A stretch of DNA of 64,000 nt, taken from positions 62,001 through 126,000 of the forward strand of contig NZ_JAKJXE010000013.1 of assembly GCF_021728295.1 (NCBI RefSeq), written 5' to 3'. Positions 8,645 to 17,002 of this stretch are shown here, in pieces (position 1 is the first letter of the stretch; every line of letters begins with the position of its first letter). The translations under genes and the position numbers were made by a program. The stretch is from Pseudomonas petrae (GTDB lineage: Bacteria; Pseudomonadota; Gammaproteobacteria; Pseudomonadales; Pseudomonadaceae). The notes under the pieces were generated by a model. It saw nothing but the letters and a program-made list of their open reading frames with translations, was not told the DNA's origin and did no database searches.

Positions 8645-9535
8645 ATGAACTCGGACATGAATTCGGACGTGAGCAACGTGGGCATGGGTGGATTGGACGT
8701 GAACCACCTGAACATCAGCCGCCCGAACCCTGTAGGACTGGCTTTAGCCGGGAACCCGTCGTTCAGTCCGCTGCAACTGCGGGAAGTCAGCAGCGCCGTC
8801 GCCGAAGCCTCACGTTTACTGGGCGCCGGCGTGAGCTTCGGCTACACCGCCCAGGGCCAGCGCGGCGAACTGACCCTGAGATTGATGCCCGGCGATGACC
8901 GCTCGCCCTTCGTAGGACCGGCTTTAGCCGGGAATGCCTCATCGCTCACGTGGTTCGAAAGCGCCCTCGGCCCCTTTGCCCTGAGCGACGCCGAAGCGGT
9001 GCTCAGCCTGTTGGGCGAACTGCCGGTCACCCTCGGCGGCGAACATCAGCCGTGGTACTGGCAGTTGGTGAATCAGCGCATGAGTACACAACTGGCGGAA
9101 CTGCTTTGCCCTCTGCGGCCACTCAGCGATATCACTGCGCTGTCCGCCGAGGGCGAAAGCCCGAATACCGCGCCGATGACCTGCAGGCTGCAACTGCGGC
9201 TGGGTTCGCAGGTGTTGCACGCACAGCTCTGCGCAGACGCGCGGGTCATGCTGCAACTGCTGGGCCGCCATGAATGGCAGCCGCACCGGCAGAACGTCGC
9301 GCCAGACTGGCCCATCCGCCAGCCGCTGGTATTGGGCGAGCTGTCGTTGAGCCTCGACCAGTTGGCGTCGCTGCAACCGGGGGACGTGCTGCTGCCGTCG
9401 CTGTGTCATTTCGATGATGAAGGTGGCGGGCGCCTGCAACTGGCGGGTCGGCAATGGGCAGTGCAGACGGACAGCCGCGCAGAGCAGCTGTATGTACGGT
9501 TCAGCCACGAGGAAGACTTGGGACATGGTCAATGA
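8645..9535 (+). CDS. hrcQa: HrcQa, cytoplasmic C-ring protein (SctQ N-terminal half) carrying two in-frame REP peptides
   Basis: A 296-residue protein in the slot of hrcQa, the N-terminal half of the split SctQ protein of P. syringae; with HrcQb it forms the cytoplasmic sorting platform. The C-terminal part (PLVLGELSLSLDQLASLQPGDVLL) is the conserved SpoA-like region. Two REP half-sites are read in frame: 8732-8754 gives VGLALAGN (residues 30-37) and 8912-8934 gives VGPALAGN (residues 90-97). Together with flanking residues they may explain why it looks longer than the roughly 240 residues I recall for P. syringae. The frame is open, so the gene is probably functional. It overlaps hrcQb by 11 bases. 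Confidence 0.93.
   Translation: MNSDMNSDVSNVGMGGLDVNHLNISRPNPVGLALAGNPSFSPLQLREVSSAVAEASRLLGAGVSFGYTAQGQRGELTLRLMPGDDRSPFVGPALAGNASSLTWFESALGPFALSDAEAVLSLLGELPVTLGGEHQPWYWQLVNQRMSTQLAELLCPLRPLSDITALSAEGESPNTAPMTCRLQLRLGSQVLHAQLCADARVMLQLLGRHEWQPHRQNVAPDWPIRQPLVLGELSLSLDQLASLQPGDVLLPSLCHFDDEGGGRLQLAGRQWAVQTDSRAEQLYVRFSHEEDLGHGQ
8732..8754 (+). repeat. REP half-site inside hrcQa (copy 1)
   Basis: GTAGGACTGGCTTTAGCCGG followed by GAA. It matches the REP core seen in the hrpK/hrpL and hrpR/hrpS gaps at all but one base and is translated as V-G-L-A-L-A-G-N. Confidence 0.9.
8912..8934 (+). repeat. REP half-site inside hrcQa (copy 2)
   Basis: GTAGGACCGGCTTTAGCCGG followed by GAA, identical over 23 bases to the REP at 22044. 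It is translated in the same REP frame as copy 1, as V-G-P-A-L-A-G-N. Confidence 0.93.
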
Positions 9536-9968
9536 AGAATTGTACGAAGACGAGATCGAGGATCTTGCCGACGATGAGTCGACCGATCCCGCACTGAACC
9601 ATGGGACCGGCTTTAGCCGGGAAGCTTTTGAAGCACCGGACCCTCACGCCACCGAGAGCGAGTGGCAGGATGAAACTTCCTCCGATGGCTACGGGGATGA
9701 ACATGACCAGCCTCAATCAACAGAAACCCACACCTCCCTCGATTCCCTCGATCAACTGCCGCTGGCCCTGACCCTGCGCTGCGGCAGCCTCGAACTGACC
9801 CTCGGCGACCTGCGCCGCATCGCTGCCGGCACCGTGTTACCCGTCAACGGCGTCACGCCCGGTTTCGCCACCTTGTGCCACGGCGAACGCGTCGTCGCGG
9901 AAGGCGAACTGGTCAGCGTCGAGGGCCGGCTCGGCCTGCAAATCACACGCATGGCGTCCCACCCATGA
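9525..9968 (+). CDS. hrcQb: HrcQb, cytoplasmic C-ring protein (SctQ C-terminal half) with an in-frame REP peptide
   Basis: A 147-residue protein: an acidic disordered N-terminus (ELYEDEIEDLADDE) followed from about residue 75 by the well-conserved SpoA domain (LPLALTLRCGSLELTLGDLRR) that in P. syringae forms a tetramer. ATG 9525 is chosen because MVNEELYEDE is the expected start; it lies 11 bases inside hrcQa. A REP half-site at 9603-9624 is read as GTGFSREA within HGTGFSREAF (residues 26-35), in a different REP frame from the two copies in hrcQa. The insertion lies in the disordered arm and spares the SpoA fold. The stop overlaps the hrcR ATG. Confidence 0.94.
   Translation: MVNEELYEDEIEDLADDESTDPALNHGTGFSREAFEAPDPHATESEWQDETSSDGYGDEHDQPQSTETHTSLDSLDQLPLALTLRCGSLELTLGDLRRIAAGTVLPVNGVTPGFATLCHGERVVAEGELVSVEGRLGLQITRMASHP
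9603..9624 (+). repeat. REP half-site inside hrcQb
   Basis: GGGACCGGCTTTAGCCGG plus GAAG, the same REP core as the copies in hrcQa and in the intergenic arrays. Here it is read in another frame, as G-T-G-F-S-R-E. Confidence 0.92.
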
Positions 9969-10618
9969 TCATGGACGGGATGAACCCGGTGATGCTGGCG
10001 CTGTTTCTCGGCGCCCTGTCGTTGATTCCGTTTCTGTTGATCGTCTGCACGGCTTTTCTCAAGATCTCCATGACCCTGCTGATTACCCGCAACGCCATCG
10101 GCGTGCAGCAGGTGCCGCCGAACATGGCGCTGTACGGCATCGCCCTGGCCGCGACGATGTTCGTCATGGCCCCCGTCGCCCACGAAATCCAGCAGCGGGT
10201 TCACGATCACCCGCTGGAGATGGGCAGCACCGACAAATTGCAGGCCAGCGCCAACACCGTCATCGAGCCGCTTCAGCGCTTCATGAGCCGCAACACTGAC
10301 CCGGAAGTCGTCGCCCACCTGCTCGACAATACCCAGCGCATGTGGCCCAAGGACATGGCCGATCAGGCCAGCAAAAGCGACCTGCTGCTGGCCGTGCCCG
10401 CCTTCGTCTTGTCCGAGTTGCAGGCCGGTTTTCAGATCGGCTTTCTGATCTACATCCCGTTCATCGTCATCGACCTGATCGTCTCCAATCTGCTGCTGGC
10501 GCTGGGCATGCAGATGGTCTCGCCGATGACCATTTCGCTGCCCCTCAAACTGCTGCTGTTCGTGCTGGTGCAAGGCTGGACGCGCCTGCTCGACAGCCTT
10601 TTCTACTCGTACATGTGA
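9965..10618 (+). CDS. hrcR: HrcR, export apparatus membrane protein (SctR, FliP family)
   Basis: A 217-residue FliP/SctR protein with four hydrophobic segments and the conserved C-terminal stretch QAGFQIGFLIYIPFIVIDLIV and NLLLALGMQMVSP. SctR forms the pentameric core of the export pore with SctS and SctT. ATG 9965 overlaps the hrcQb stop (ATGA). Length equals the family norm. Confidence 0.97.
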   Translation: MIMDGMNPVMLALFLGALSLIPFLLIVCTAFLKISMTLLITRNAIGVQQVPPNMALYGIALAATMFVMAPVAHEIQQRVHDHPLEMGSTDKLQASANTVIEPLQRFMSRNTDPEVVAHLLDNTQRMWPKDMADQASKSDLLLAVPAFVLSELQAGFQIGFLIYIPFIVIDLIVSNLLLALGMQMVSPMTISLPLKLLLFVLVQGWTRLLDSLFYSYM

Positions 10619-10625
10619 GGCAGTG

Positions 10626-10892
10626 ATGGAAGCGCTGGCGTTGTTCAAGCAGGGTATGTTTCTGGTGGTGATTCTCACGGCGCCGCCGTTGGGGGTCGCC
10701 GTACTGGTCGGCGTCATCACTTCGCTGTTGCAGGCGCTGATGCAGATTCAGGACCAGACCCTGCCCTTCGGCATCAAGCTCGCCGCCGTCGGCCTGACCC
10801 TGGCCATGACCGGGCGCTGGATCGGTGTCGAACTGATCCAGTTCATCAATCTGGCCTTCGACCTGATCGCCCGGTCCGGCGGCGCGCACTAG
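10626..10892 (+). CDS. hrcS: HrcS, export apparatus membrane protein (SctS, FliQ family)
   Basis: An 88-residue protein with two transmembrane helices and the conserved loop ALMQIQDQTLPFGIKL. FliQ-family subunits wrap the SctR/SctT pore. ATG 10626, with GAGG six bases upstream, is preferred over GTG 10623. It abuts hrcT directly. Confidence 0.96.
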   Translation: MEALALFKQGMFLVVILTAPPLGVAVLVGVITSLLQALMQIQDQTLPFGIKLAAVGLTLAMTGRWIGVELIQFINLAFDLIARSGGAH

Positions 10893-11687
10893 ATGCCCTT
10901 CGACGCCCAGGGCCTGTTCGAACTGATGCTGGGCATGGGGCTGGCGGCGGCGCGCATCCTGCCGTGCATGATTCTGGTACCGGCGTTCTGCTTCAAATAC
11001 CTCAAGGGCCCGCTGCGTTACGCGGTGGTGCTGGTGGTGTCGATGGTGCCGGCGCCGAGCATCAGCCGCGCGCTGTCGGGGATGAACGACGACTGGTTTT
11101 CCATCGGCGCGCTGCTGCTCAAAGAGGCCGTGCTCGGCACCCTGCTCGGCCTGTTGCTGTACGCGCCGTTCTGGATGTTCGCCTCGGTGGGCGCGCTGCT
11201 CGACAGCCAGCGCGGCGCCTTGAGCGGCGGCCAGCTCAACCCCGCGCTGGGGCCCGACGCGACGCCGCTCGGCGAGCTGTTTCAGGAAACGTTGATCATG
11301 CTGGTGATTCTGTCTGGCGGCTTGTCGCTGATCACTCAAGTGATCTGGGACAGTTATCTGGTCTGGCCGCCCACCGCCTGGCTGCCCGGCATGACCGTCG
11401 ACGGGCTCGACCTGTTTCTCGAACAACTCAACCAGACCCTCCAGCACATGATGCTCTACGCAGCGCCGTTCATTGGTTTGCTGCTGTTGATCGAGGCCGC
11501 GCTGGCGATCATCGGCCTGTACGCGCAGCAACTGAACGTGTCGATTCTGGCCATGCCGGCCAAGAGCATGGCGGGCATCGCCTTCCTGCTCATCTACCTG
11601 CCGACGCTGCTGGAACTGGGCAACGGACAGATCATGCAGCTCGCCGAGCTGAAGCATTTGCTCGGCCAACTGGTGCATGTGCCGTGA
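10893..11687 (+). CDS. hrcT: HrcT, export apparatus membrane protein (SctT, FliR family)
   Basis: A 264-residue FliR/SctT protein with about six hydrophobic segments and the family stretch DSQRGALSGGQLNPALGPDATPLGELF. It begins on the base after the hrcS stop, and its TGA overlaps the GTG of hrcU. It completes the pore with HrcR and HrcS. Confidence 0.97.
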   Translation: MPFDAQGLFELMLGMGLAAARILPCMILVPAFCFKYLKGPLRYAVVLVVSMVPAPSISRALSGMNDDWFSIGALLLKEAVLGTLLGLLLYAPFWMFASVGALLDSQRGALSGGQLNPALGPDATPLGELFQETLIMLVILSGGLSLITQVIWDSYLVWPPTAWLPGMTVDGLDLFLEQLNQTLQHMMLYAAPFIGLLLLIEAALAIIGLYAQQLNVSILAMPAKSMAGIAFLLIYLPTLLELGNGQIMQLAELKHLLGQLVHVP

Positions 11688-12760
11688 GCGAAAAAACCGA
11701 AAAAGCCACCCCCAAACAACTGCGCGACGCCCGCGAAAAGGGCCAGGTCGGGCAGAGCCAGGACCTGAGCAAACTGCTGGTGCTGCTGGTCGTCAGCGAA
11801 GTGACTTTCGGCCTGGCGGATGAAAGCGTCGCGCGGTTGCTGCACTTGATGACGCTGTCGTTCCTGGGCGTTGGCCAGCCCTTCATGCATACGCTGGAGC
11901 AGGTCGCCAGCGAAGGCGCGAGTGTGCTGATCGGCTTCATTCTGAGCAGCGTCGGCGTCGCCATGTTGATGCGGCTGGTGGGCAGCTGGATACAGATCGG
12001 GTTTCTGTTTGCGCCCAAGGCGCTGAAGCTGGACTTCAACAAGCTCAACCCGTTCGCTCACGCCAAGCAGATGTTCTCGGCGCAGAGCCTGACGACCTTG
12101 CTGCTCAGCATTCTGAAAGCCACGGCCATCGCGGCGACGCTGTATGTGGTGGTGAAGCCGTCGCTGGGCACGCTGATTTTGCTGTCAAGCACGGACCTGA
12201 CGACGTACTGGCATGCGCTGTTGCAGGTGTTCCGGCATATCTTGCGGGCGACGCTGGGGTTGCTGTTGGTGATCGGCGCAGTCGATTTTGCGCTGCAGAA
12301 GTACTTCCACGCGAAGAAGCTGCGGATGAGCCATGAGGACATCAAGAAGGAATACAAACAGTCGGAGGGTGACCCGCATGTGAAGGGGCATCGTCGGCAG
12401 TTGGCCCATGAGTTGTTGAACCAGGCACCGACTGCGCCACCGAAGCCGGTGGAGGATGCGGACATGCTGGTGGTGAATCCGACCCATTATGCGGTGGCGC
12501 TGTATTACCGTCCGGGCACGACGCCGCTGCCGCAGATTCACTGTAAGGGTGAGGATGATGAGGCGCTGGCGTTGATCGCGCGGGCGAAGAAGGCGGGGAT
12601 TCCGGTGGTGCAGAGTATCTGGCTGGCGCGGACGCTTTATAAGGTCAAGGCGGGCAAGTACATCCCGCGGACGACGCTGCTGGCGGTGGCGAATATTTAT
12701 CAGATCGTGCGGCAGCTGGAAGAAGTGACGGACGAGGTCATTCGGATTGATGATGTTTGA
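11684..12760 (+). CDS. hrcU: HrcU, autocleaving export switch protein (SctU, FlhB family)
   Basis: A 358-residue FlhB-family protein beginning at GTG 11684 (MSEKTEKATPKQLRDAREKG, the classic amino end). About four transmembrane segments are followed by a cytoplasmic domain with the intact autocleavage site NPTH at residues 265-268, where cleavage after Asn lets the machine switch substrates. It is the last gene of the rightward operon and faces hrpV across the palindromic region 12765-13579. No simple U-tract terminator is visible; the palindrome may serve. Confidence 0.97.
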   Translation: MSEKTEKATPKQLRDAREKGQVGQSQDLSKLLVLLVVSEVTFGLADESVARLLHLMTLSFLGVGQPFMHTLEQVASEGASVLIGFILSSVGVAMLMRLVGSWIQIGFLFAPKALKLDFNKLNPFAHAKQMFSAQSLTTLLLSILKATAIAATLYVVVKPSLGTLILLSSTDLTTYWHALLQVFRHILRATLGLLLVIGAVDFALQKYFHAKKLRMSHEDIKKEYKQSEGDPHVKGHRRQLAHELLNQAPTAPPKPVEDADMLVVNPTHYAVALYYRPGTTPLPQIHCKGEDDEALALIARAKKAGIPVVQSIWLARTLYKVKAGKYIPRTTLLAVANIYQIVRQLEEVTDEVIRIDDV

Positions 12761-12764
12761 TTAG

Positions 12765-13579
12765 GATCAAGAGCAAGAGCGTCTGCCTGGGGGCAGACTG
12801 TTTCGCCTTCGGCGAGTTACTTGGAAAAGCACCCCAAGTAACCAAAGGTGCTTGCTCCTGGTTGGGCCCCTCGTTCCTCGGGGTCCCTTCACTCCGGTCC
12901 CGCTCCGTGGGCCCGCTGCCATCCGCCATCCATGGCGGGGGGCAGCTCTCGCCGCATCCATGCGGCTCGACCCACTGCGCGAGACCTGCGTTCAGCCTGC
13001 ACCCAAGTCGCGATAGGTGTCGCTTGGACTTCCTGCGTAGAAGATCAAAAGCAAAGGCAAGAGCAAAAGCTTCCCGGCTAAAGCCGGTCCTACAGTCGAG
13101 GTCGCAGCCACTTCTGATCGTTCCCACGCTCCGCGTGGGAATGCATCCTGTGACGCTCCGCGTCACCTGCCCAGGCCTTGATGCGCGTCGTCTGCGGGAC
13201 GCGGAGCGTCCGGGGCTGCGTTACCACGCGGAGCGTGGGAACGATCATCACAACGCGCACGTCGTAGGACCGGCTTCAGCCGGGAAGCCTTTGATCTGCT
13301 TTTGATCTTCGTACACAAAAAGCCCAGACACCGCCAATCGCGACTTTGGTGCAGGCTGAACGGAGGTCTCGCGGAGTGGGCCGAGCGGCATGGATGCCGC
13401 GAGAGCCGCCCCCCGCCATGGATGGCGGATGGCGGCGGGCCCACGGAGCGAGACCGGAGTGAAGGAACCCCGACGCAGGAGGGGCCAAACCAGGAGCAAG
13501 CACCCTTGGTTACTTGGGGTGCTTTTCCAAGTAACTCGCCGAAGGCGAAACGTCTGCCCCCAGGCAGACGCTCTTGATC
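12765..13579. repeat. Triple-nested inverted repeat between convergent hrcU and hrpV
   Basis: Outer arms of about 285 bp (12765-13052 and 13300-13579) are imperfect reverse complements; both carry the GTCTGCC...GGCAGAC, TTCGCCTTCGGCGAGTTACT and ATCCGCCATCCATGGC motifs. Inside them is a REP pair (13070-13093 and 13264-13287). Innermost is an inverted pair containing TTCCCACGCTCCGCGTGGGA (13116-13246), each arm itself a hairpin. No credible gene is present; the short frames are repeat translation. Similar repeats are, to my knowledge, common between convergent genes in Pseudomonas. Confidence 0.88.
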
Positions 13580-13603
13580 TTGAAAGCGAGCCCCGCGAGC
13601 GCG

Positions 13604-13963
13604 CTACTGCAAAGCATCACTCAGATGCCCCAACCCCGCCAGCTCCAGCTCCTGCCGACGAATACTGTCCAGACTCACCGCCGCCCCCTGCGCATCGGGC
13701 ACCGCATGCCAGACCACAAAATCCCGCTGCACATCCAAAAACAAAAAGAAGTCGTTGAACAACTCCGCCTGCGAAAACCGCCGCTCCAGTGCATCGCGCA
13801 ACTGCTCGGGGCGCAACGCCCGGCCCTCAATATGCAGCGCGATGCCCCAGTCCCGGTGCTCACGTCGACTGACAAACGCCACACCCGTCGCCACCGGCCA
13901 GATCGCCGCACGCTCAGCGGCGACGTGGGCGTAAAACGCTGATTTTTCCGATACCCGAATCAT
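13604..13963 (-). CDS. hrpV: HrpV, negative regulator of hrp expression
   Basis: A 119-residue soluble protein (MIRVSEKSAFYAHVAAE...) in the hrpV position at the end of the hrpF operon. In P. syringae HrpV binds HrpS and blocks activation of the hrpL promoter, and HrpG relieves it by binding HrpV. The gene follows hrpT by two bases. The nested palindrome lies just beyond its stop. Confidence 0.92.
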   Translation of the reverse strand: MIRVSEKSAFYAHVAAERAAIWPVATGVAFVSRREHRDWGIALHIEGRALRPEQLRDALERRFSQAELFNDFFLFLDVQRDFVVWHAVPDAQGAAVSLDSIRRQELELAGLGHLSDALQ

Positions 13964-13965
13964 GC

Positions 13966-14169
13966 TCAGTCCTTCAATGGCACCACAGTAAAATCCTGCT
14001 CATGGTCACGCTCATCGATCCCCTGACGCATGTCCGGCGGCCACCAGATCACCAGCTCCCGGTCATTGGAATCCGGCCGCTTGCACGAATAACCCGAGCA
14101 ACCGTGGGTGGCACACCCGGCCAACGTGGCGGTGACCAGAAACAGCAAAAGCAAACCGCGCAGGTTCAT
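13966..14169 (-). CDS. hrpT: HrpT, outer-membrane lipoprotein (secretin pilotin-like)
   Basis: A 67-residue lipoprotein: hydrophobic signal MNLRGLLLLFLVTATLAGC with lipobox LAGC and acylated Cys19, then a short Cys- and Asp-rich tail. HrpT is needed with HrcC in P. syringae, probably for outer-membrane placement or stability of the secretin. It overlaps the hrcC stop by four bases and precedes hrpV by two. Confidence 0.92.
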   Translation of the reverse strand: MNLRGLLLLFLVTATLAGCATHGCSGYSCKRPDSNDRELVIWWPPDMRQGIDERDHEQDFTVVPLKD

Positions 14170-16271
14170 CGTGTAGCCCCCTTGAGCAGCGAAGGTCGGT
14201 TCTGTTTGGCCTTGCTCGACACCTGCGGCTGGCGCAGGGCAATGTAGATTTCACTCTCGGCCCCCGGCTGCAGCCACGCATGGGGCCAGGCGCTGACACC
14301 CATCACCCAGCGACCGCCACAGCGGCTTTCGTCGATGCGCACCGGCTTGCTGGTGGTGTTACGCGCCACGACCACCGCGATGCCCCAGTCCTTGCGGGTG
14401 AACCACTGCGAACGCTGGCGATCCATGGTCAGCCCGACGCCCGGATCACACAGGCTGTCGGCTTCGAACGGCAGGGTCTCGCCACTGGTAAAGCCCAGTG
14501 GGGTCACGCCGTCGAGCAGCTGGGTGAACGCGTTCTGCACGTCGCTGCGGGTCGGTTGTTCACCGCCGTCGCGACGTTCCTTGATGCGCTTCATCTGGTC
14601 ATCGACGTCGTGGGGGTTGCCGTTCTGCACGTAGCGCGCCGGGTTGATCTGATCGCCGATCAGCCGCGGCGTGAGGATGAACAGCCGCTCACGCTGGTTC
14701 AGCTCGCGACTGCGGGACTGGAACAGCAGTTTGCCGATGACCGGAATGTCGCCCAGCAGCGGGATCTTGTTGACCTTGTCGGTGGTTTCCAGCCCGTGGA
14801 ATCCGCCGATCACCAGCGACCCATGCTCGGCGATCACCGCTTGGGTGCTCACGTTGCCCTTGCGCACCGCCGGCTGGTCTTCGTTGATTTGCGAGGTGTC
14901 GATCTGGCCGTCTTCGATGTCGACAATCAGCTGCACCTGGGATTTGCCGTTCTGGTCCAGGGAGCGCGGAATCACCTGCAAGCTGGTGCCAGCCGTGATG
15001 GGCACAATGTCCGCTACCCGCTCGGAGGTGGCGGTGAGGTATTCGGTGCGGCTGAAGTCGATCACCGCCGGCTGGTTTTCCAGGGTCAGGATCGACGGAT
15101 TGCCGATCACCGACGCCGCGCCGTTGCCTTCGAGGGCATGCAGGTCTGCCGAAAACTTGCCGGCATCCTGGATAAACAGCGTGGTGCTGGTGCCCTGCTC
15201 GAACAGATTGGCGCCGCCGCTCACGCTGCCACCCTTGAAATTCCAGCGACTGGACAGCTGCGCCAGCTCGTTGCGATCGATGTCGAGAATCACCGCGTCG
15301 ATCTCGATCAGGTTACGCGGCGTGTCCAGTTCCTTGACCAGCTTCTCGTACATCGCCCGGCGCTTGGGCAGGTCGTAGATCAGCACCGAGTTGTTGCGCA
15401 CGTCGGCGCTGACGCGGATCTTCGAGCGGCCGGCTGCTTCACTGAAGGAACCGCCGCGTTTGCCACGGGAACCCAGCACCTTATCCAGCCCTTGTTCGAT
15501 GGCGCCGGTGTCGAAACCCTGGCCCTCCATGCCGCCGTAATTGAGGCCCGAGGAATTATTGCCGCCATTTATTGAACTGCCAGCTGCGCCCTGCCCTTGC
15601 AGCAGGTTGACGCCGTTGATGGACTCGCCCCGGGAGCGGCTTTCCAGCAGCTCCTGGAGAATGCTGGCGACGCCGGCCACAGTCAGTTGCTGATCGCGAT
15701 AACGAATGGTGCGGTCGGCGGCGTTGGCGTACTTCAGCGGCAGGACCACGATGTCCTGCTTCTCGGCTTTTTCCGGCGCCTCGACCTTCTTGCTGTAATT
15801 GCGCACGAAGTCGACGTACTTGGCCGGACCGCGCACCAGCACCACGCCTTCGTCGGGCAATGCGCCCCAGCCGAAGCGCTTGTCCAGCAGGCCGACATCG
15901 GACAGCGCCTGCTGCAGGTCATCGACCGCTTCCGGCGACACTTCGATGCGCGCCGAGGTCTGCTCGCTGGTCGGGCTGATGTACAGGGTTTCGTTGTAGA
16001 CGAACCACTGGAAGTGATGTTCCTGACCCAGCCGGTCGAGGAATTCCTGGGGGTTCTGCGCGCGAATGCGCCCGTCCAGCGTGCCCTGGATCGCCGGCAT
16101 GTCCAGGCCGATGCCGAACTCCTTGGCGAAGTCTGCCAGCGCGGTGGCCAGATCGGTCTGCCGCGCATCGTAGGCGTAGGCGGTGTGTTTCCAGGCGTCA
16201 GGCACCGCTGCCAGCGCCGGCGCGCCGATGCCGATCATCAGCAAAGGCAACCACATTAAGGCCTTGCGCAT
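14166..16271 (-). CDS. hrcC: HrcC, outer-membrane secretin (SctC)
   Basis: A 701-residue secretin with a cleavable signal peptide (residues 1 to ~21, ending APALA), periplasmic N-domains, a Gly/Asn/Ser-rich loop near 230-290 and the secretin domain (VPITAGTSLQVIPR, VIGGFHGLETTDKVNKIPLLGDIPVIGKLLF). It forms the outer-membrane ring through which the Hrp pilus passes. ATG 16271 gives the signal peptide; the open frame extends 78 codons further up across hrpG and is rejected. It lies directly downstream of hrpG. A long antisense frame across it is a shadow. Confidence 0.97.
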   Translation of the reverse strand: MRKALMWLPLLMIGIGAPALAAVPDAWKHTAYAYDARQTDLATALADFAKEFGIGLDMPAIQGTLDGRIRAQNPQEFLDRLGQEHHFQWFVYNETLYISPTSEQTSARIEVSPEAVDDLQQALSDVGLLDKRFGWGALPDEGVVLVRGPAKYVDFVRNYSKKVEAPEKAEKQDIVVLPLKYANAADRTIRYRDQQLTVAGVASILQELLESRSRGESINGVNLLQGQGAAGSSINGGNNSSGLNYGGMEGQGFDTGAIEQGLDKVLGSRGKRGGSFSEAAGRSKIRVSADVRNNSVLIYDLPKRRAMYEKLVKELDTPRNLIEIDAVILDIDRNELAQLSSRWNFKGGSVSGGANLFEQGTSTTLFIQDAGKFSADLHALEGNGAASVIGNPSILTLENQPAVIDFSRTEYLTATSERVADIVPITAGTSLQVIPRSLDQNGKSQVQLIVDIEDGQIDTSQINEDQPAVRKGNVSTQAVIAEHGSLVIGGFHGLETTDKVNKIPLLGDIPVIGKLLFQSRSRELNQRERLFILTPRLIGDQINPARYVQNGNPHDVDDQMKRIKERRDGGEQPTRSDVQNAFTQLLDGVTPLGFTSGETLPFEADSLCDPGVGLTMDRQRSQWFTRKDWGIAVVVARNTTSKPVRIDESRCGGRWVMGVSAWPHAWLQPGAESEIYIALRQPQVSSKAKQNRPSLLKGATR

Positions 16272-16272
16272 T

Positions 16273-16701
16273 TCACACTCCCGGTTGCCAGGTTTTGAGG
16301 GTCGAGCGCGACGACGAGGCGGTCGCGCTGCGAATCGAGGTTTGCATGAGGCTGAGCATCGCGGCGCGCTGATTGGCCAGGCGCTCCAGACGTTCGAGCA
16401 GTTGCGTGGGATTGCAGGGGTCGGCGACCCAACTGACCAACACCACGCAGCGGGTGTCGGGGTCGATGGCCAGTCCGCCCTCGCAGGCACAGGCCACGCC
16501 GGCACCGCCTTGGGTCAGCACTGCGTCAAGGCGCTGCGGGTCGCTGCCGTCGTAGGGATCAAGCACATCGAGGCTCAGGCGAATGCCGCTGCCCGACACC
16601 GCCAGTCGCGCGTTGGCATCGTCGATCCAGCAGTCCAGCGGCGCGAGCGGACGGCGCTCGCACCACTGATCGAGGATCGCGCTGAATTCACTGAATTCCA
16701 T
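16273..16701 (-). CDS. hrpG: HrpG, chaperone-like anti-repressor
   Basis: A 142-residue acidic protein (MEFSEFSAILDQWCERR...) resembling a type III chaperone fold. In P. syringae HrpG binds HrpV and frees HrpS, so it raises hrpL transcription. It overlaps the 3' end of hrpF by 14 bases, and its stop lies just before the hrcC ATG. Confidence 0.92.
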   Translation of the reverse strand: MEFSEFSAILDQWCERRPLAPLDCWIDDANARLAVSGSGIRLSLDVLDPYDGSDPQRLDAVLTQGGAGVACACEGGLAIDPDTRCVVLVSWVADPCNPTQLLERLERLANQRAAMLSLMQTSIRSATASSSRSTLKTWQPGV

Positions 16702-16912
16702 CGATGATCGCTTTGGTGATGCCGTGTTTGGCGCGCAACCCTTCGTTGAGAATCATGTTGGCGACGTTGGTCTGCTGCGAGGCATCGCTGAACGCCTGGA
16801 AGTCTTCCATGGTCCCGCTTTCCGAGGCGGTTTCGGCGGCGTCCTGCATGTCGTCCTGGGCGCGGGAATAGGAGTGATCGAGGTGGTTTTGCAGGGATTT
16901 GAAACTGATCAT
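16688..16912 (-). CDS. hrpF: HrpF, small pilus-assembly chaperone-like protein
   Basis: A 74-residue helical protein (MISFKSLQNHLDHSYSRAQDD...), first gene of the operon hrpF-hrpG-hrcC-hrpT-hrpV. In P. syringae HrpF is required for pilus assembly and is proposed to act with the pilin HrpA. ATG 16912 is chosen because the hrp box starts 32 bases upstream; the longer frame to 16984 would run through the promoter. Confidence 0.92.
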   Translation of the reverse strand: MISFKSLQNHLDHSYSRAQDDMQDAAETASESGTMEDFQAFSDASQQTNVANMILNEGLRAKHGITKAIIDGIQ

Positions 16913-16943
16913 GCCAGTGGCTCCAACTGAGGGATTCACCCCC

Positions 16944-16972
16944 TGAGTGGAACCTGCGGCCGCTCCGGTTCC
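16944..16972 (-). promoter_or_regulatory. hrp box for the hrpF-hrcC operon
   Basis: The minus strand reads GGAACC (16972-16967), 16 bases, CCACTCA (16950-16944), a perfect HrpL promoter, 32 bases before the hrpF ATG. Confidence 0.94.
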
Positions 16973-17002
16973 ATGAACCGTCACAACCGGGTCAAGAAAA
17001 AC

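Noticed and set aside
12757..13577. Several 60-180 codon frames in the hrcU/hrpV gap
   Set aside because: All lie inside the nested inverted repeat and mirror each other on the two strands; no domain is recognisable.
14280..15575. 431-codon antisense frame across hrcC
   Set aside because: Low-complexity shadow; hrcC has a signal peptide and the secretin signature on the minus strand.
16949..16980. A GGAACC on the plus strand near 16949 as a further, rightward hrp box
   Set aside because: No CCAC motif lies 15-16 bases downstream; the bases are part of the spacer and edge of the minus-strand hrpF promoter.
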